Assembly: GCF_000004195.4 (NCBI RefSeq)
Contig: NC_030683.2
Location: 77,678,910 to 77,742,909 of the forward strand
Length of the DNA: 64,000 bases
Reading direction: 5' to 3'
Origin: Xenopus tropicalis
Taxonomy: Eukaryota; Chordata; Amphibia; Anura; Pipidae
In this document: positions 1 through 12,633 of the stretch, piece after piece
Layout of the letters: every line of letters begins with the position of its first letter
How positions within the stretch are numbered: the stretch's first letter is position 1
Notes under the pieces: generated by a model
The model's input: the letters and a program-made list of their open reading frames with translations, nothing else
The model's database searches: none
Told to the model about the DNA's origin: nothing
Translations under genes and position numbers: made by a program

Positions 1-36
1 GCAGTATAACAGCAGCTGGAAACACCAGCAACTTAT

Positions 37-333
37 CAGTGCCAGGCCTGGCCGGCTGGGCATCCTTTGAAGCCCAGCTGGCCACATCGCCTGCCGCATT
101 GCCCCTCGCCTGCCGCACTGCCAATCTCCCGTTGCAACACCCTACTCCCAGTCAGTGCACATGCCCACTGGCAGCGAGGGGGGGGTGAGTGCGCTAGTAT
201 AAGCACCAGAAGGGAGTGAACTGTGGGGGCACACAGAACGGAATAGGGGAGTAGAAGTGACATGTGCCTAGTCCCCCCCCAGCATTGCGCCCTAGGCACA
301 TGCCTCTTCTGCCTACCCCTAGTTTCGGCCCTG
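37..333 (+). mobile_element. hAT-like MITE, 'CCTAGGCA...CTAGT' family, copy 1
   Basis: Starts CAGTGCCAGGCC and ends with the block GCGCCCTAGGCA, GCCTCTTCTGCC, TACCCCTAGTTTCGGCCCTG. The same 3' block recurs near 8755-8802, 12583-12633 and 19373-19422, two of them with exact 8-bp target duplications. This copy has no clear duplication, so its left border is approximate. Confidence 0.55.
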
Positions 334-356
334 AACTAATGTACTTAACTTTAACA

Positions 357-440
357 GTTGTTGTTATTATTATTATTACAAATTAATAAAGTACCAACAT
401 ATTCCACAGCGCTGTACAATAAATGGGTGTATTTAGTAAA
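357..440 (-). repeat. LINE-type 3' tail (L2/CR1-like), antisense
   Basis: A (TTA)n run followed by TAAAGTACCAACATATTCC and GCGCTGTACAATAAATGGG. Related tails occur at 18678-18760, 26711-26800, 29270-29340, 62090-62150 and, in the other orientation, 41090-41162. I infer the 3' end of a frog LINE or a derived SINE; the class is not certain. Confidence 0.45.
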
Positions 441-1130
441 CATACAGTTGCACAGAAAAACACAATTGATAACCCATGCAAGAGGTAAAGTGAGCCCTAC
501 CCAAAAGAGCTTTGCTTTACCAAAAACAGTTGCTCACTTCTATTGAAGATTCAAGGTGGGAAGCAAACAGAGTAAGACTAAAATATCTGCTGTATCAATT
601 TGTTAGCTTAGAGAGTTGTCGAACTGAGCTGCTACAGGAAAACATTTGGTGGTTCACACTAAATTAATTTTTAAAAGTCCATTTAAAAAAAACTGGTAGC
701 GCTGGGGGACAATATTAGCAAGGGAAAGAGTGAATACTCTTGGCCAAGCAGTGACTCCAAGCTCATTTTGACTAAAAGGTTGGTCATATTGACCCCTACC
801 CCTTATTTCTTAGTAACAGTAAGCCAGATCGAAAACCCTTGAAATTCTATTGAAACTCTATTAGGCGGTGAAACAATATGGATATTACCTTATTGGAGAA
901 AGAGAGAACCAAACTCCACCCATAACAGTAGGTTCTGGTAGATGTTCTCATGGGTTTGGTAGTAAAGAGGCTTGTCAAGAAATGTTTTATATGTTATACT
1001 GTAGTGTTTTGCTCTCTGAGCAACTGTTGCAATTTGCTAACTAGAGCACAGCAATGTGTGACATTGAAGAATAGGGCTTAAAGCAGTAATATTGCTCTGC
1101 ACAGTACTATGTTCCATACAAAAACACTAA

Positions 1131-1410
1131 GGGGGGCATTTACAAATGGTTGGAACTTGTTTCCCGATTTTCCTGCTCTAAAAGTTGCAGGAAAAAAAAG
1201 TTTTTTGAGATTTACTATGTATCAAAATGGCTAGAAATCCAAATACGACAATTTGCCAGATAAACGCTGCCGAGATCACGTAGAAGTTAATGGTAGATGT
1301 CCCTTCTTTCCATGGAGGATGCATTTTTTGCTTCGAAACTTCGAAGAGGCTTTCAGTTCAGTTCAATTCAATAAAAAAATGTGAGTTAGAGTTTTAGTAA
1401 ATGTGCCCCA
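1131..1410. mobile_element. MITE with GGGGCATTTAC / GTAAATGTGCCCC ends
   Basis: Terminal inverted repeats GGGGCATTTAC on the left and GTAAATGTGCCCC on the right bracket about 280 bp of AT-rich sequence. Similar ends are seen at 21860-21878 and 35945-36284. No target duplication could be fixed. Confidence 0.5.
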
Positions 1411-4016
1411 AAGTATAAGAAATCCTTGTGGGGACTGTTTAGAGTGATTTTATGGAATTTTAAAATGAAAGGCGTTCTTATCCTTTAAATAATCTTCCCA
1501 TTACATATTTGGCCAGTTTGGTTCATTTGGGCTTCATGGCGGGCCATTGGTGCATTATTGAATACATCAAGAGGCAGTTTGGACAGGCTATCCCCTTATT
1601 TCACTGGATCACTATTGGTCTAAATTGCCCTTTGTTATTGTCTCTTCTGTTATTAGTTCAATTTCAGAAAGTGTAATTTGAAGCCCTTAAGAAGAATGTT
1701 AAATTAACTGTAACATCAGGTTGTTGAATTGCTGTTTCATAGACATTATCTGAAGATTATTCTCCATTTTTTAAAGCTTTGATTATTTGGAACTCCTGCT
1801 TTGCATTAACCCTTTAAGCCTTGGAGCATTTTGATTTGTTTAGCCACATTTACGGCACAGGGAATATACAAGTGCAAACCAGAAACCGAAAATGTATGGC
1901 TAGTCCTTTTATATTTTGATATTGTTGCAATAAGTCCATGGCACTTAGAGAGTTAAACCTATTTGTTAACTGTACACTTACCATTATGATAGAATACCTC
2001 TAATGCAAAATGTAACACTCAGAAAGAAGCATTCCAATATTGATAGCATGAAATGCTGGTGGTAAAACAGCTTTAGCAAACACATTTTACAAGCGTCTGG
2101 TGCTCAAATGAAACAGCTCTTTATATTCTATACCAAAGTTCATCTAATGAGACAAAACAAACATTCATTGCATAAAATGAATGCCAGGTTTCCGTTTTGC
2201 AGATTTATCAGAAATCTTTTCCAGCAAGTGAAAAAAAAACTTTTTCAGGCATTACAAAGATGTGGTTTGAAAGGCTTTTATTCACAAGATAATCAAAGCA
2301 GGAAGCCGTTGAGAAATTTATAAACAAAGGCATTCCTTCCATGGTAAAATGGCTGGCAGAATTTTGTGTGATAAGCAATTTAAAGTGAAAACAAAACAAG
2401 ATAAAGAGTAACTATTGCCTTGCTCTGAAGGAAAATGACCATGTTTGTTTTATTTAAATAATTACTGTTTATTTTTGCAAAATAATGTTTTAGTTTGATA
2501 TGTGTCAGATTATGTGCACAGCTAAATAAAGATACTTCAATGACATGTAAACCCCCCACCAAAAAAATCTTTAAACATCTGCCACTCCAGTTGTTCAAAA
2601 GGTTAATCACTTGGGATTCCTTCTTCTTTTCTGACCCACTCGCCTCCCTCCCTGGGAAATTTGCTTTGGCTACTGGACATGCTCACTCCCAAGCTGAATC
2701 TACTCAGCTCACATTGCTAAACACTCCCGCTCCAGTCTAGCCTCCAGTGAAGAGATGACATTGCTGGTTCACATAGAAACTCTGCTCTAGCTCTGATAAT
2801 TTTCTTTTATTATGGAGATTTATTGTTAACTAAATTTGGCACATTTAGCTATGATTACACAGAATACCTATATGCACACATATATAATATAGTTAAAAGA
2901 TACATGGAGTTTAATTTAATCATTTAATTTATCAGTGTACGTGCTAAGGCACACTGTACAATTCTGAGCATTTTGTTGTCTTTAACAGAATACATCAAAG
3001 GGCACCTGTGGTGCGGGCTAATATAGTCCAATATACAATGGTATTTTGTCAAGAAAACCCCCTGCTTGGGCACTACGCTGCCTGCACCACAGCAAAAGCT
3101 TACTGTGCCTCCATTGGGTTATACAATTTTTGCATTATAGGAGCTCCAAATGGCTCAGAGACAACAGAAAAGTTTTTTTGTACCTATGTATGATTCCACA
3201 ACCAGGTAATCAGACATGACTGGACGTGCAAGTACAAATTTCCCTGTGGGCAAAGTATACCATGGCCAATCCTTAGAAGTGATATATGAGAATTAGTCAT
3301 CACTGAATAAGTTTTATTTAAAAGGAAAATTAAGGTGAGTGTTGTTAGAATCCTACATTGTGGGCCACCTCAATAATTCTTTCACCCTTAAGTAATCAAA
3401 ATTGGCCCAGGTGCAGTAACCCAAAGCAACCTATAAAATCATTGCTTTTAAAAAGGTGACTGCTAGTGAGTTCTACCTCCTGATATACATGATTAGACCT
3501 GTAGCACACTTTTCACCACCAGATCCAAAGACAGAAAGTTTTATAGTAGAACACAATGTACCAGACAGTAATATGGGTACATTTAGAGCAGTTGCATGTT
3601 TGCATGAACTACATTAAACCCAAATTAAGAAGGACTTCTAGTTCTATGACTACCCTCTTCCCAATACCAAGCATAAAAGTGTCAAAGCATAACCCCCTGC
3701 CAAATAATTTTCTTATGCCCAAACACTTAATGGAGAACACAGTAAGACACCACATAATATGCTCCAAACTAATTTGAATTATTGTGCTTACTACAAAGTT
3801 GCAGCTTTATACAGGCTATAAATAAATATCACTGCTAATGTCATGTCATATACATTGACTGCTAGATCACATTGTTTCTGGCTTTTTTTAATGGGGTAAT
3901 TATAAACACAATAGCCCTCTAGGAAATAATAAGGGAGTCAGATAGCTAGTTAGTCAACCCCTCAAATATAAAAAAGCACTATGTTTGCCCAAAAAATTTA
4001 TTACATAACCCTAAGG

Positions 4017-4192
4017 CAGCGCTGCCTCAGGGGTCCTGGGCGCCTGAGGTGGCTGTGTTGATACCGCCCCAAGTTGGGGGGCCGCATCGCTAGTGCAGAG
4101 AAGGCTATTACCCTTGCTGCACTAGCAATGCAGAATTTTTGCTCTTTAAGTTACCAGGAGCAGCTTTTTGCCTCATGTCAACAGCGCCCCTG
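4017..4192. mobile_element. hAT-like MITE with 8-bp duplication CCCTAAGG
   Basis: The element runs from CAGCGCTGCCTCAGG to CAGCGCCCCTG and is flanked on both sides by exact copies of CCCTAAGG (4009-4016 and 4193-4200). It shares its CAGCGCCCCTG end with the element at 40774-41032. At 176 bp it has no coding capacity. Confidence 0.8.
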
Positions 4193-4197
4193 CCCTA

Positions 4198-4582
4198 AGG
4201 GGCAGATTTATCAAAATGTGGGTTTAACTCACCCATGTATTTATCAAATGGTGAACTCTTAAGGTGGCCATACACAAGAAGATCTTCTCGCAATATGCTA
4301 ACTGATATGCCCTAGGGTCAAATGATCAAATTACAATGGCAGGGATAGGCGCAGTCGGCCTCCGATCCGACGAAAAATCAAACCTGCCAATTTTAGGCCG
4401 GATAACGTATGCCCATCGGAGGTGCCTACACACAGGCAAATAACCTGCCAGTCTGAAGGACCAGAATCGGCAGCTGAAATCCATTGATAAATACACTTCT
4501 ACAAATCCCAGAGGAATGAATAGAAAGTGGGTAAGTTTTTCTGTGGTAAACTCTAAACTCACATTTGTATACATCTGCCCCT
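4198..4582. mobile_element. MITE with AGGGGCAGATTTATC ends, split by a second MITE
   Basis: The left arm AGGGGCAGATTTATCAAA (4198) and right arm ending ACATCTGCCCCT (4582) are inverted repeats; internal blocks of the two arms also pair. It is interrupted from about 4262 by sequence starting AGGTGGCCATACAC after TTA, the terminus of the TAA-duplicating MITE family. The inserted copy lacks a recognisable right end. Confidence 0.55.
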
Positions 4583-4625
4583 AATAGTCATCTAAAGGCA
4601 ATGGCAGGTGCTAAGGTCAGTAGCA

Positions 4626-4876
4626 TACGAGGGGACCTATTTATTTTATTGTGTAAAATGAAATTCACCAAAAAAAGGTGTAAAACCTATGTAAAATAAA
4701 TGCCAAATTTATCAAGGTATGTTTTATTTTACACCATCCAAATGCCAGATTTGACACTGTAATTTCCTGCAGGAGAAAAAAGACAGAAAAAAAGAAACCA
4801 TTTTTACATAAAGAAGCCTGGCGATGTGTGGTGAATTCGGCGCTATTTTCTACATACCATTATAAATCTGCCCCCC
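4626..4876. repeat. MITE-like repeat ending TATAAATCTGCCCCCC
   Basis: An AT-rich block with internal inverted segments (TTTTATTGTGTAAAATGAAA and GGTATGTTTTATTTTACACC). Its right end resembles the AGATTTATC/GATAAATCT terminal class. The left border is uncertain. Confidence 0.35.
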
Positions 4877-5872
4877 GTTTTCTCCATCTACATTTCAAGG
4901 GCCAATTCCCATTTGGCTTGAAAATGCATATTTTTGCACTCCTGCTCCTAAATCAGCTTAGTGGGTGTACTCACAGGCCAACACTGTGCCTCTCAGTGTA
5001 TTGATGACATGTAATAGATGGGACAGGATTGGTTTGCCTACAAATGTAAATAAATATCTGTCAAAGTGGTGGTTCACCTTTACGTTAACTTTTGGTATGT
5101 TATAGATTGTTATAGATTATGGGGATTGTGGGGTATAAGCTTTTTCAGCTCTAATTTGCTTTGTGAGTTCAACAGTTATTATGCTTATATAATTGCTTAG
5201 TTCCTTCATTTTCACCAGTAGACCTCAGTTCACTTCCGTGAGGGTAGTGAGACTTCTATATTAAGCTTTAAGAATATTGTGCAAATGTGGAACTGCTAAG
5301 CAACCCTGGGATTGTGAAATCCTTAAAATGAAGCAACATTGTAATTAGAAAATGCCAAAAATGCTCAAAAATATCAATGACACAGTTGTGAAATATAATG
5401 AGACACCAATTCAGCCATGGGGGGAACAAAACTGGGTCAGAACAGTTATTTTTAGCAGATGTGAAATTGCAAATTTTTTTTAACACTTTGCAGTGCTTGC
5501 TTCTATTGCCTACACATATTTTGCAATAATAAGAAAAATAAAAAAAATACTCTTTATGGCTATTTAAGGATTTTACAGTTACCTATTAAATAAATATTCA
5601 TTTATTAAAAATTATTTTCTCACCTAAGTCTCACCTATGCTAGTAAACCATGTTTTGGCCACTGCTTTGGTATCGCATTTATACTGCTGCTACAAAGAAG
5701 TGAGTTGAAAAAATTGCCTTAGACAGCAGCACCTGGCAAAGTACCAGGGGCAGCAAAAATCCACTCCGAGTAACGTTAATTCTAAATTTTTATTGCTGTA
5801 TACAAGGTAATATAAACAACAGCATTAATTTTAGATCTCTAAAGCTCTTATGTGCACAGCCTTCTTTACCCT

Positions 5873-6182
5873 TTTATTGATTGGTATTTGTTCAGGTATG
5901 GGACCCATTGTCCATGAATGCCTCTTTCTGTAATTTAGATCTTCTTACCTTTATCCTGCTAATAAAAAACATTTAAGCATTGAATAGACCCAAAAGGATG
6001 GTTTTGCCATCAATATAGATATATGCAGCTTAGCTACCATTAAGTACAAGCCACTGTTTTATTGCTACGGAAAAAAAAGGAAATTATTTTATGAAATTAG
6101 AATTATTTACTAAAAATGGGGTCTATAGAAAATGGCCTTTGTAATTTAGAGCTTTCTGGATAATGTTACTGGATAAGGGATC
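5873..6182. repeat. 'GGTATGGGACC' interspersed repeat, copy 1
   Basis: Begins TTCAGGTATGGGACCCATTG and ends CTGGATAATGTTACTGGATA. The same layout, with AGTACAAG near the middle, recurs at about 55888-56137 and 59633-59981. It is a dispersed frog repeat, probably a non-autonomous DNA transposon. No duplication is clear. Confidence 0.55.
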
Positions 6183-8089
6183 CACAGGATTGTCTCCACA
6201 GAGGGACAGGGGACAGTTCAGTCAGATGCTTCATGGCAGAGGGGCCCAAGAGCTGCAAAGGTCTGATTCACAGGTCATAAGGGAGCCGGGGCTTACAAGT
6301 AAAAGGTCAGGGTAAGGATGGGTCATGTAATAATGTTAAACAATGCTAAGTTATTTGTCTGCACAGAGTTGCAGGGTGCCTTATAGTAACAACCTATTAC
6401 AAAGTGGTATGGAATCGCAAAGCTTCAGTTGCCACCTGAAGCCAAATTGCTCTGAACTTGCCCTGTATACATAAGGCACATTGATTTGTGCTCAACTAAC
6501 CTTCATGCTTTTGGCTTCATCTTCCAGGATAACTTCTCATACCAAAAGGCTGTGAAATCAGACTGAGCAAGCCACTCTATTCACCCTTCATAAGTTTTGC
6601 CAGAAAGACATTTTTTTTGCACATCCCAATGGGCTCCACTGTCTCCCCCTTTATGACATAATCATATAAATTTAGTCGTGCAGATAATCTCTAATTGGTC
6701 AGTCAACATGTACAGTCATCAACAGAAACCAATAAGTTATTAGCTGTAAATTATATAATTGCAGAGAGAACCATAAAACAGAATATTTGATAGTTTGCTG
6801 TGCATTAGGAAATAAGCTTTAGTAACTGGACAGAACTGACATTTTTGTGTCTAAGATTCTAATGAGACAGAGACAGTGATCACCTGTACTTGTAGCAGTG
6901 CTTCATTTTACAGTTCTGGGCTGGAAGCCGACAGAGTTCTCTATTCGTAGCTATTTGGCCAGAGCATGTTTGTGGCCCTTTCTGGTAATTTCCATGCTGC
7001 AGCTTGCATGTTTTAAATCTGTTTTTCTCTAAAAGTCACTTTTACTACAGGAAGTTTCATTACAGGCTTGAATATGTATTACTATTTAAAGTGTAACACG
7101 GGCTTCACTCCCTTTATTTTGCAGCATCATTGCCTTTTAGCCATTTTCACAATGGTCTTTTCTCCAGTGGCTGGATACGAATTCCGTGCTCTGGCTTAAT
7201 ATCCCTTCCCTTTAATGGATAGTTATTTGTAGCCAAATATTTATTATTGATGAGTTTCAGTTTTAACAAAGCATTGCACATTAATTATTCAAGTTCATAT
7301 TGATCATCAAATATCTGCTTCCTGTTTTCATTTTTAGGTGCACAGTTTAGTCTTGAAGCTTGTATTTCTTCTCTTTAGAACAGTTATTAAATGTGTGCGT
7401 AAAATAGTTGCTATGGTAATGCTAAGTCACAATAACTTACCTTTTAAATGTGATGTAAATGTGAATATTCTGTTTTGTTTCATCAGCAGCAAATTGTAGC
7501 CTTCCATTTTCAGGGTTTTTTTTTCATTCTGTTAAAAGGTACAGTAGTGCTTCAAGTAAGACTCCTATATTACTAATTAACAAGTTAATAGAGCACTTTA
7601 GTTCTTAAAGTATAGTTTCACATTTTGGCATGATAGCAAGCTATTTATCTCTGTTCTTTTCATCATTAGGGTGAACCCTTTTATCTCCACAGCTTGCTTA
7701 ATAAGGAACACAGGGTGCTTTTCAGCAAGCAAAATTGCCCCCTGCCACATCCCTTTGACTTGAATGGGAAATGCCTGACAGGGCCTGGCTTGCTCTGTTC
7801 AGTATAAAACACACTAGTAAAAGACCGCTATACCTATACAATTATTTTTCTAATGATTTTTCACAGTAGTTTCAAAATTTGCAGTTGTAATGGGGAAGTA
7901 AAGGCTTATCACAAAGTTTAGGAGTTGTTTTAGAATCCTTTCACTTAAAGGAATACTGTCATTGTAAAACATGTTTTTTTTCAAAACCCATCAGTTAACA
8001 GAGCTTCTCCAGCAGAATCCTGCATTGAAATCTGTTTTTCAAAAACACAAACTGATTTTTTTATTGTGTTTGGTTGAAAAACCCCAAAC

Positions 8090-8540
8090 GTTACACAATC
8101 AGTCACTGGCTGACTACATATTCAGGGTTAGAACAACTGGGCGGAGCCAACCCATTTCCACCCATTAAATTTCATTGGTTTATATTTAAACTGATGCCAT
8201 TATTTAAGTATTAATTCCAGGGTTGTTAAACTTTCCAAAGTTAGTCACTGGGTATTTGCCTTTCAAAGTTAGAAAAAAGTGGGCAGACACCAACAGCCAA
8301 TCACATTTCACCTATTTACTTTCAATGGTGATGTGTAAAATGCTGTCAGTCCCACAATTTTTATGCAAAGTTGGCCACTGGGGGACTGCACTTCAAAAAT
8401 AGGAAAAGTGTGTTTGGCCACTAACAGCCAATCAGATTTCATCCATTGAATTTTATTGGTTTAAATTTAAAATGCTGTCATTCTCACAATATTTATGCCA
8501 GGGTGCCCACTGTTTGTCATTGGTTGACTTCGGCTCAAGG
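8090..8540. repeat. Short tandem array related to the 49-50.7 kb element
   Basis: Three units of about 135-140 bp, each with a CAGCCAATCAnATTT-like block (near 8146, 8296 and 8430) followed by a TTCATTGGTTTA or TTTCAATGGTG block. The first two units resemble units at 49920-50110 closely, including the shared CCAGGGTTGTTAAACTTT, so this looks like a fragment of the same element. Confidence 0.65.
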
Positions 8541-8689
8541 TTAGTGATATCACCCTCCTCCCTTTCTCTTCCAGCAGCCGATCAGTTGAACAATGGGAAA
8601 GGAGCAAGATAATAGCTCCTAGTAGATATCAGAATAGCACTCAGTAGTAAGTAATCCAAGTCCAGCTTGGGACTCCTCCAGTTACATGG

Positions 8690-8802
8690 GAGACTCAGGC
8701 ATAATGCACTAGGCGACCTGGCTGGCCACCTCGCCCCCATCACACCCCTTCACTGTTGCGCCCTAGGCAGGTGCCTCTTCTGCCTACCCCTAGTTCCAGC
8801 CC
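8690..8802 (+). mobile_element. hAT-like MITE, 'CCTAGGCA' family, partial copy
   Basis: Contains GTTGCGCCCTAGGCAGGTGC and CTACCCCTAGTTCCAGCCCTG as in the copies at 12487-12633 and 19193-19422. The left border is not recognisable and no duplication was found. It lies inside the T2-type element. Confidence 0.5.
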
Positions 8803-11800
8803 TGATTACAACTAAAAAAATACATTTGTTGGTTCAAGAGTAACATTTTAAATGGTAGTGTGAAATATTTGCTATGTAAACAGTGTCATTTAGAAATAAA
8901 AAATATACCAAAAAAACCTTGATAGTATCCCTTTAAGCTATTATGATTATTTCTGCTGTGGGAACCAATTGAAAACCAGTACCTGTAGCTCTTAAGAGTG
9001 GCATTTCTGCTAGCTGCTATGTGTAGTAGCTTCTAATTGTCTCCTGCTGCAGAGAGAAGTGCAGTTGGGAACTTCTCTGGTTTCTATAGAATTGGAGAAG
9101 GACTGTTAGCTACTTGTCGTGGCTTCTAAAAAAACAATTCTGATAATTTACTGATAAATGTCTTTATGTGTGTTTTAACAGATGCAATTCTCAGTATTGT
9201 CTATGGCATGGTATTTTCTGGCATTTAGTAGCCTTGACAAAGTAGCTGCTACTAGTAGCTCTGTGTGTCTTCACCCTTAGTTGCACACTGGGAATCAAGC
9301 CAAATGTTTAATACATGGTACAGAAGACATAGCTAGTAGTTAAGCAGATTTCAATGGTGAACTTGATTGACATGTGTGGTTTTTGTTTAACATCATCCAC
9401 AGTGTGTGTATGTTGTTATGGCTGTATATCAGAAAGTAGCATCCTTTACCGTACTTTAATATAGGGGCAATTCAGTGGCACCCCCAAAAAGGTAAGCATG
9501 AAAATCCTTCCAGGCAAGGGTCAAATCAATGGCTTAACATATCTTCACGGGCCACTATTATGATATGAACCTTAGTTTGTACCACTACATGATGGGTAAA
9601 AATATGCTCATTTGGTGACAAGTACAGTTTTAGGCTATTAATGGCTGCACTTTTTAAAGGTTGGCCAAAGAGCCTGGCATAATTATGGGTGCCAATAGGT
9701 ACTTAACTAGACCACCTATAGTTTCTGTCTCCCCAATGTATTTGCAAAAAAACATAAAACTAGATACTGTACAATCTTACAGTCCAGTCTTACACTCTCT
9801 ATGGAGGTTTGGGAGAATGTTAAAACTAGGCCAACCAATCACCTGGTTCATTGGCCAACCAGGAACTTCTGTAGTTGTATGATATAACTGATCGCACTGT
9901 GGGCTGATTTATTGGATCAGTGCAATTTGGTCATCCAGGTGTTTTTACATATTTATTTACATATTATTATTAGATTTATTTGATAATATGTCAGCAGAAT
10001 GTAATGGAGCCAATAGATGTTATTAGGTAAGTTTGTAAGCATCACAGAAGTGGTAAGGCCATAAAGAATTAGTATGCAGTACTTTAGGTGGGAGATGTTT
10101 AGTGAAAGGACTACTATTTCTGTTTCTGTTTTTTAAGATGTAGTCATCAAGATATTGACAAGGATTAGATTTGAGGAATTACGGAGAGTACAGAATTAAG
10201 TATGACTCAGGACAGTGCACTTGAGTAGTGCAATTTTAGGTACACCAATAGACAGTGTTATGGTAGAGCATGTGTGTGTGGGAATGAATTCAGCTCTGTT
10301 TTGTCTAAGTTCAGTTTTAGAAAATAAATAGACATCCAAGAGAATATAGGAGAGCAGCAGTTGGATGCTTGAGATAGGATAAAAGAGGAAATAGGATCCA
10401 GAAGAGTGCTGTACCCAGGCTACCAAGCGAGAGTAAGATGTCACAGGAGCTGATGAGGTCAAAGAGTATTAGTATGGAGAATTGTCCTTTTTTAGATTTA
10501 TCAGACAAAAGGTCACTGGAGGATTTGGTAAGTGCAGTTTTAGTTAAATGTTGGGGGTGAAAACCAAAGTCAGAATGCCCCAGTGGAGAGATGTGATGAA
10601 ATGCTGTGCAGTGGATAGATGACCATCAGCAGAAACATGTGGTCGTTGCTTGGCCAGAATTACATGGTTGTAAATAGAAAGCGCCACTCAAGAAACATGC
10701 AGAACTTTGTTTAATTAACGCAAATCCGGCTGCTTCCAGTGTTTGCTCCTTGGGCAATGTTTGCATCACACCAGAGCCTGTGTATTGTTTTTGATAGTGG
10801 GCCACCACAGGCCAATGGATTCCTTGGCTGAATGCCATACTTTTGTCATACACAGTGGCATTCTAAACAACATTTCAATTTACATTAATTAAATGTGTCA
10901 GTAGTTTGAGGCCAATTTTCAATTTGTAGATGTAATGAGATTCCTCATAAAACATAATAAAATACTACTGCTGCAAATTAAGTCAAAAGTGTAGCTATTT
11001 ACTCCACTGGGCTACTAAGTGGTCCTTATAGGTGGACGTGAGAATGGATACGTGGTGATCTCAAGGCTCAAAGCAATGGATGTGCATAGGTGATTTAGGT
11101 ACATTTGATATGAGTCAGGGTTTAAAAAGTGAAATGATGTTCCTGTGTGCAAAATAACTTAATATTCTGTCAATAACAGCTTCATAAAATGCCAGTCATA
11201 GAATTTGCATGTGAAATTAGTAGACACTAAAACTGTTGTATTTATGCTTTCTCTTTGCTAGGTGTAACAGCTGTCATGTTGAACTGACACATTTAAATGG
11301 AATCCCCACAGTTCTCACAAGTGATTTTCACTCAGTATATTTTTGAAGGAAATCCCCTATTATCATTGCTTCATTGAAGCTCAGCACCTGCGCTTTGTGC
11401 TTTTAAAAAGTAAGGCTCAGATCTGAAGTTGTCTCTAAAAGAACCAGTGTGTGGGTGGCATACAACTGGCATAGGCCTGCAGTGTTGGTAAAATAATAAC
11501 TTGTAACTAGGGCTGATGTGAACATCAAAAGTAGTGAGTCAAGCAAGCAGACGTAGTTTGTTCAAGGAAACAAACCATTTCACCTCCAAATTTTTCTATA
11601 ATACCTATTATTCCTAAGGGTAAATAACATAATTATCTATTTGTAAAGGAACATTAATCTTTTTCAAAGTATTCAACAATTGGAAACAATACGATTTGTA
11701 TGTGTATTTGATTTTCAGTGGGAGGGCTTCCCTCATGAATAAAAAAACAAGCAGGCTGTTTACAGGTCCTGCCTTCGCTTTTTTCTACCACTGTAGTTTC

Positions 11801-12381
11801 CTTTTCTATGTTTTGGTTTGCATAATTATTATAATTGTTTATTTATCTGCAGTGCTTTATAGAGTTTATACAGTTCCTGCAGTGAAATTAGGTGTCATGT
11901 TGCTCAGTGCATAGGCCTGTGCTACATCGACATGACAAGACTTGCACATAAGTAATTTGAACATTTAGGAATTATTTCGTCGTTCGTTTATTAGAATAAT
12001 GTGCTGCGTGATAGGCTGCATTTGTATGTATGTCTGTATTTATGTATCGATTCTTGTAAATGCATCACTGTTCATTTTTACAACACTTTAACTGTACAGA
12101 CATAAAGAACAAACTGTACAATAAATAAAGTAAAAATATTTCCATTTTAAGAAATGGGTAATAGAAATCAGATTGCATTGACAAAAGTATTATCAGTAAA
12201 AACTAACAAGATTTCTAACTTTCACCCCTTCCAAGGTACTGAAGATCCCTCCCTTTTATTCAGTGGGACCCCTTTTTTCAGTTATTTTTTTTGAAGGTTT
12301 ACTTAACCTTTAATGCTTTTTTAGAAAACGGTATCTAAGCATAAATGTACATTCAATGGATATGTTTGTATGTAAAATGTG

Positions 12382-12421
<40 letters not shown>

Positions 12422-12486
12422 TATTGCAAAGAGTTGAGGAATCTTTTGCTAATTTATAAATTTGTGTTATTAGTGGTGGTGATAAT

Positions 12487-12633
12487 CAGTGCCGAGCTGG
12501 TGGGGGCTACTGTAGTGGGAGGGAATGGGCCCGGAACTAGTGGTAGGTGAAAGGAGAGGTACCTGCCTGGCTCTCCCCCACCGTTGCGCCCTAGGCAGGT
12601 CCCTCTTCTGCCTACCCCCTAGTTCTGGGCCTG
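12487..12633 (+). mobile_element. hAT-like MITE with 8-bp duplication GTGATAAT
   Basis: A 147-bp element from CAGTGCCGAGCTGG to CTAGTTCTGGGCCTG, flanked by exact GTGATAAT copies (12479-12486 and 12634-12641). It has the shared block CCTAGGCAGGT and TTCTGCCTACCCCC. It is non-coding. Confidence 0.8.

Larger units (their letters stand above)
7945..8936. mobile_element. T2-type MITE (TTAA duplication) with two internal insertions
   Basis: Starts TTAAAGGAATACTGTCATTG and ends GATAGTATCCCTTTAA; TTAA is duplicated at both edges. This matches a common Xenopus T2-type element with ACTGTCAT/ATGACAGT-like ends. The middle has been replaced by about three tandem units related to the array at 49040-50705 (about 8090-8540) and a copy of the CCTAGGCA hAT-like MITE (ending 8802). 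Confidence 0.7.
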
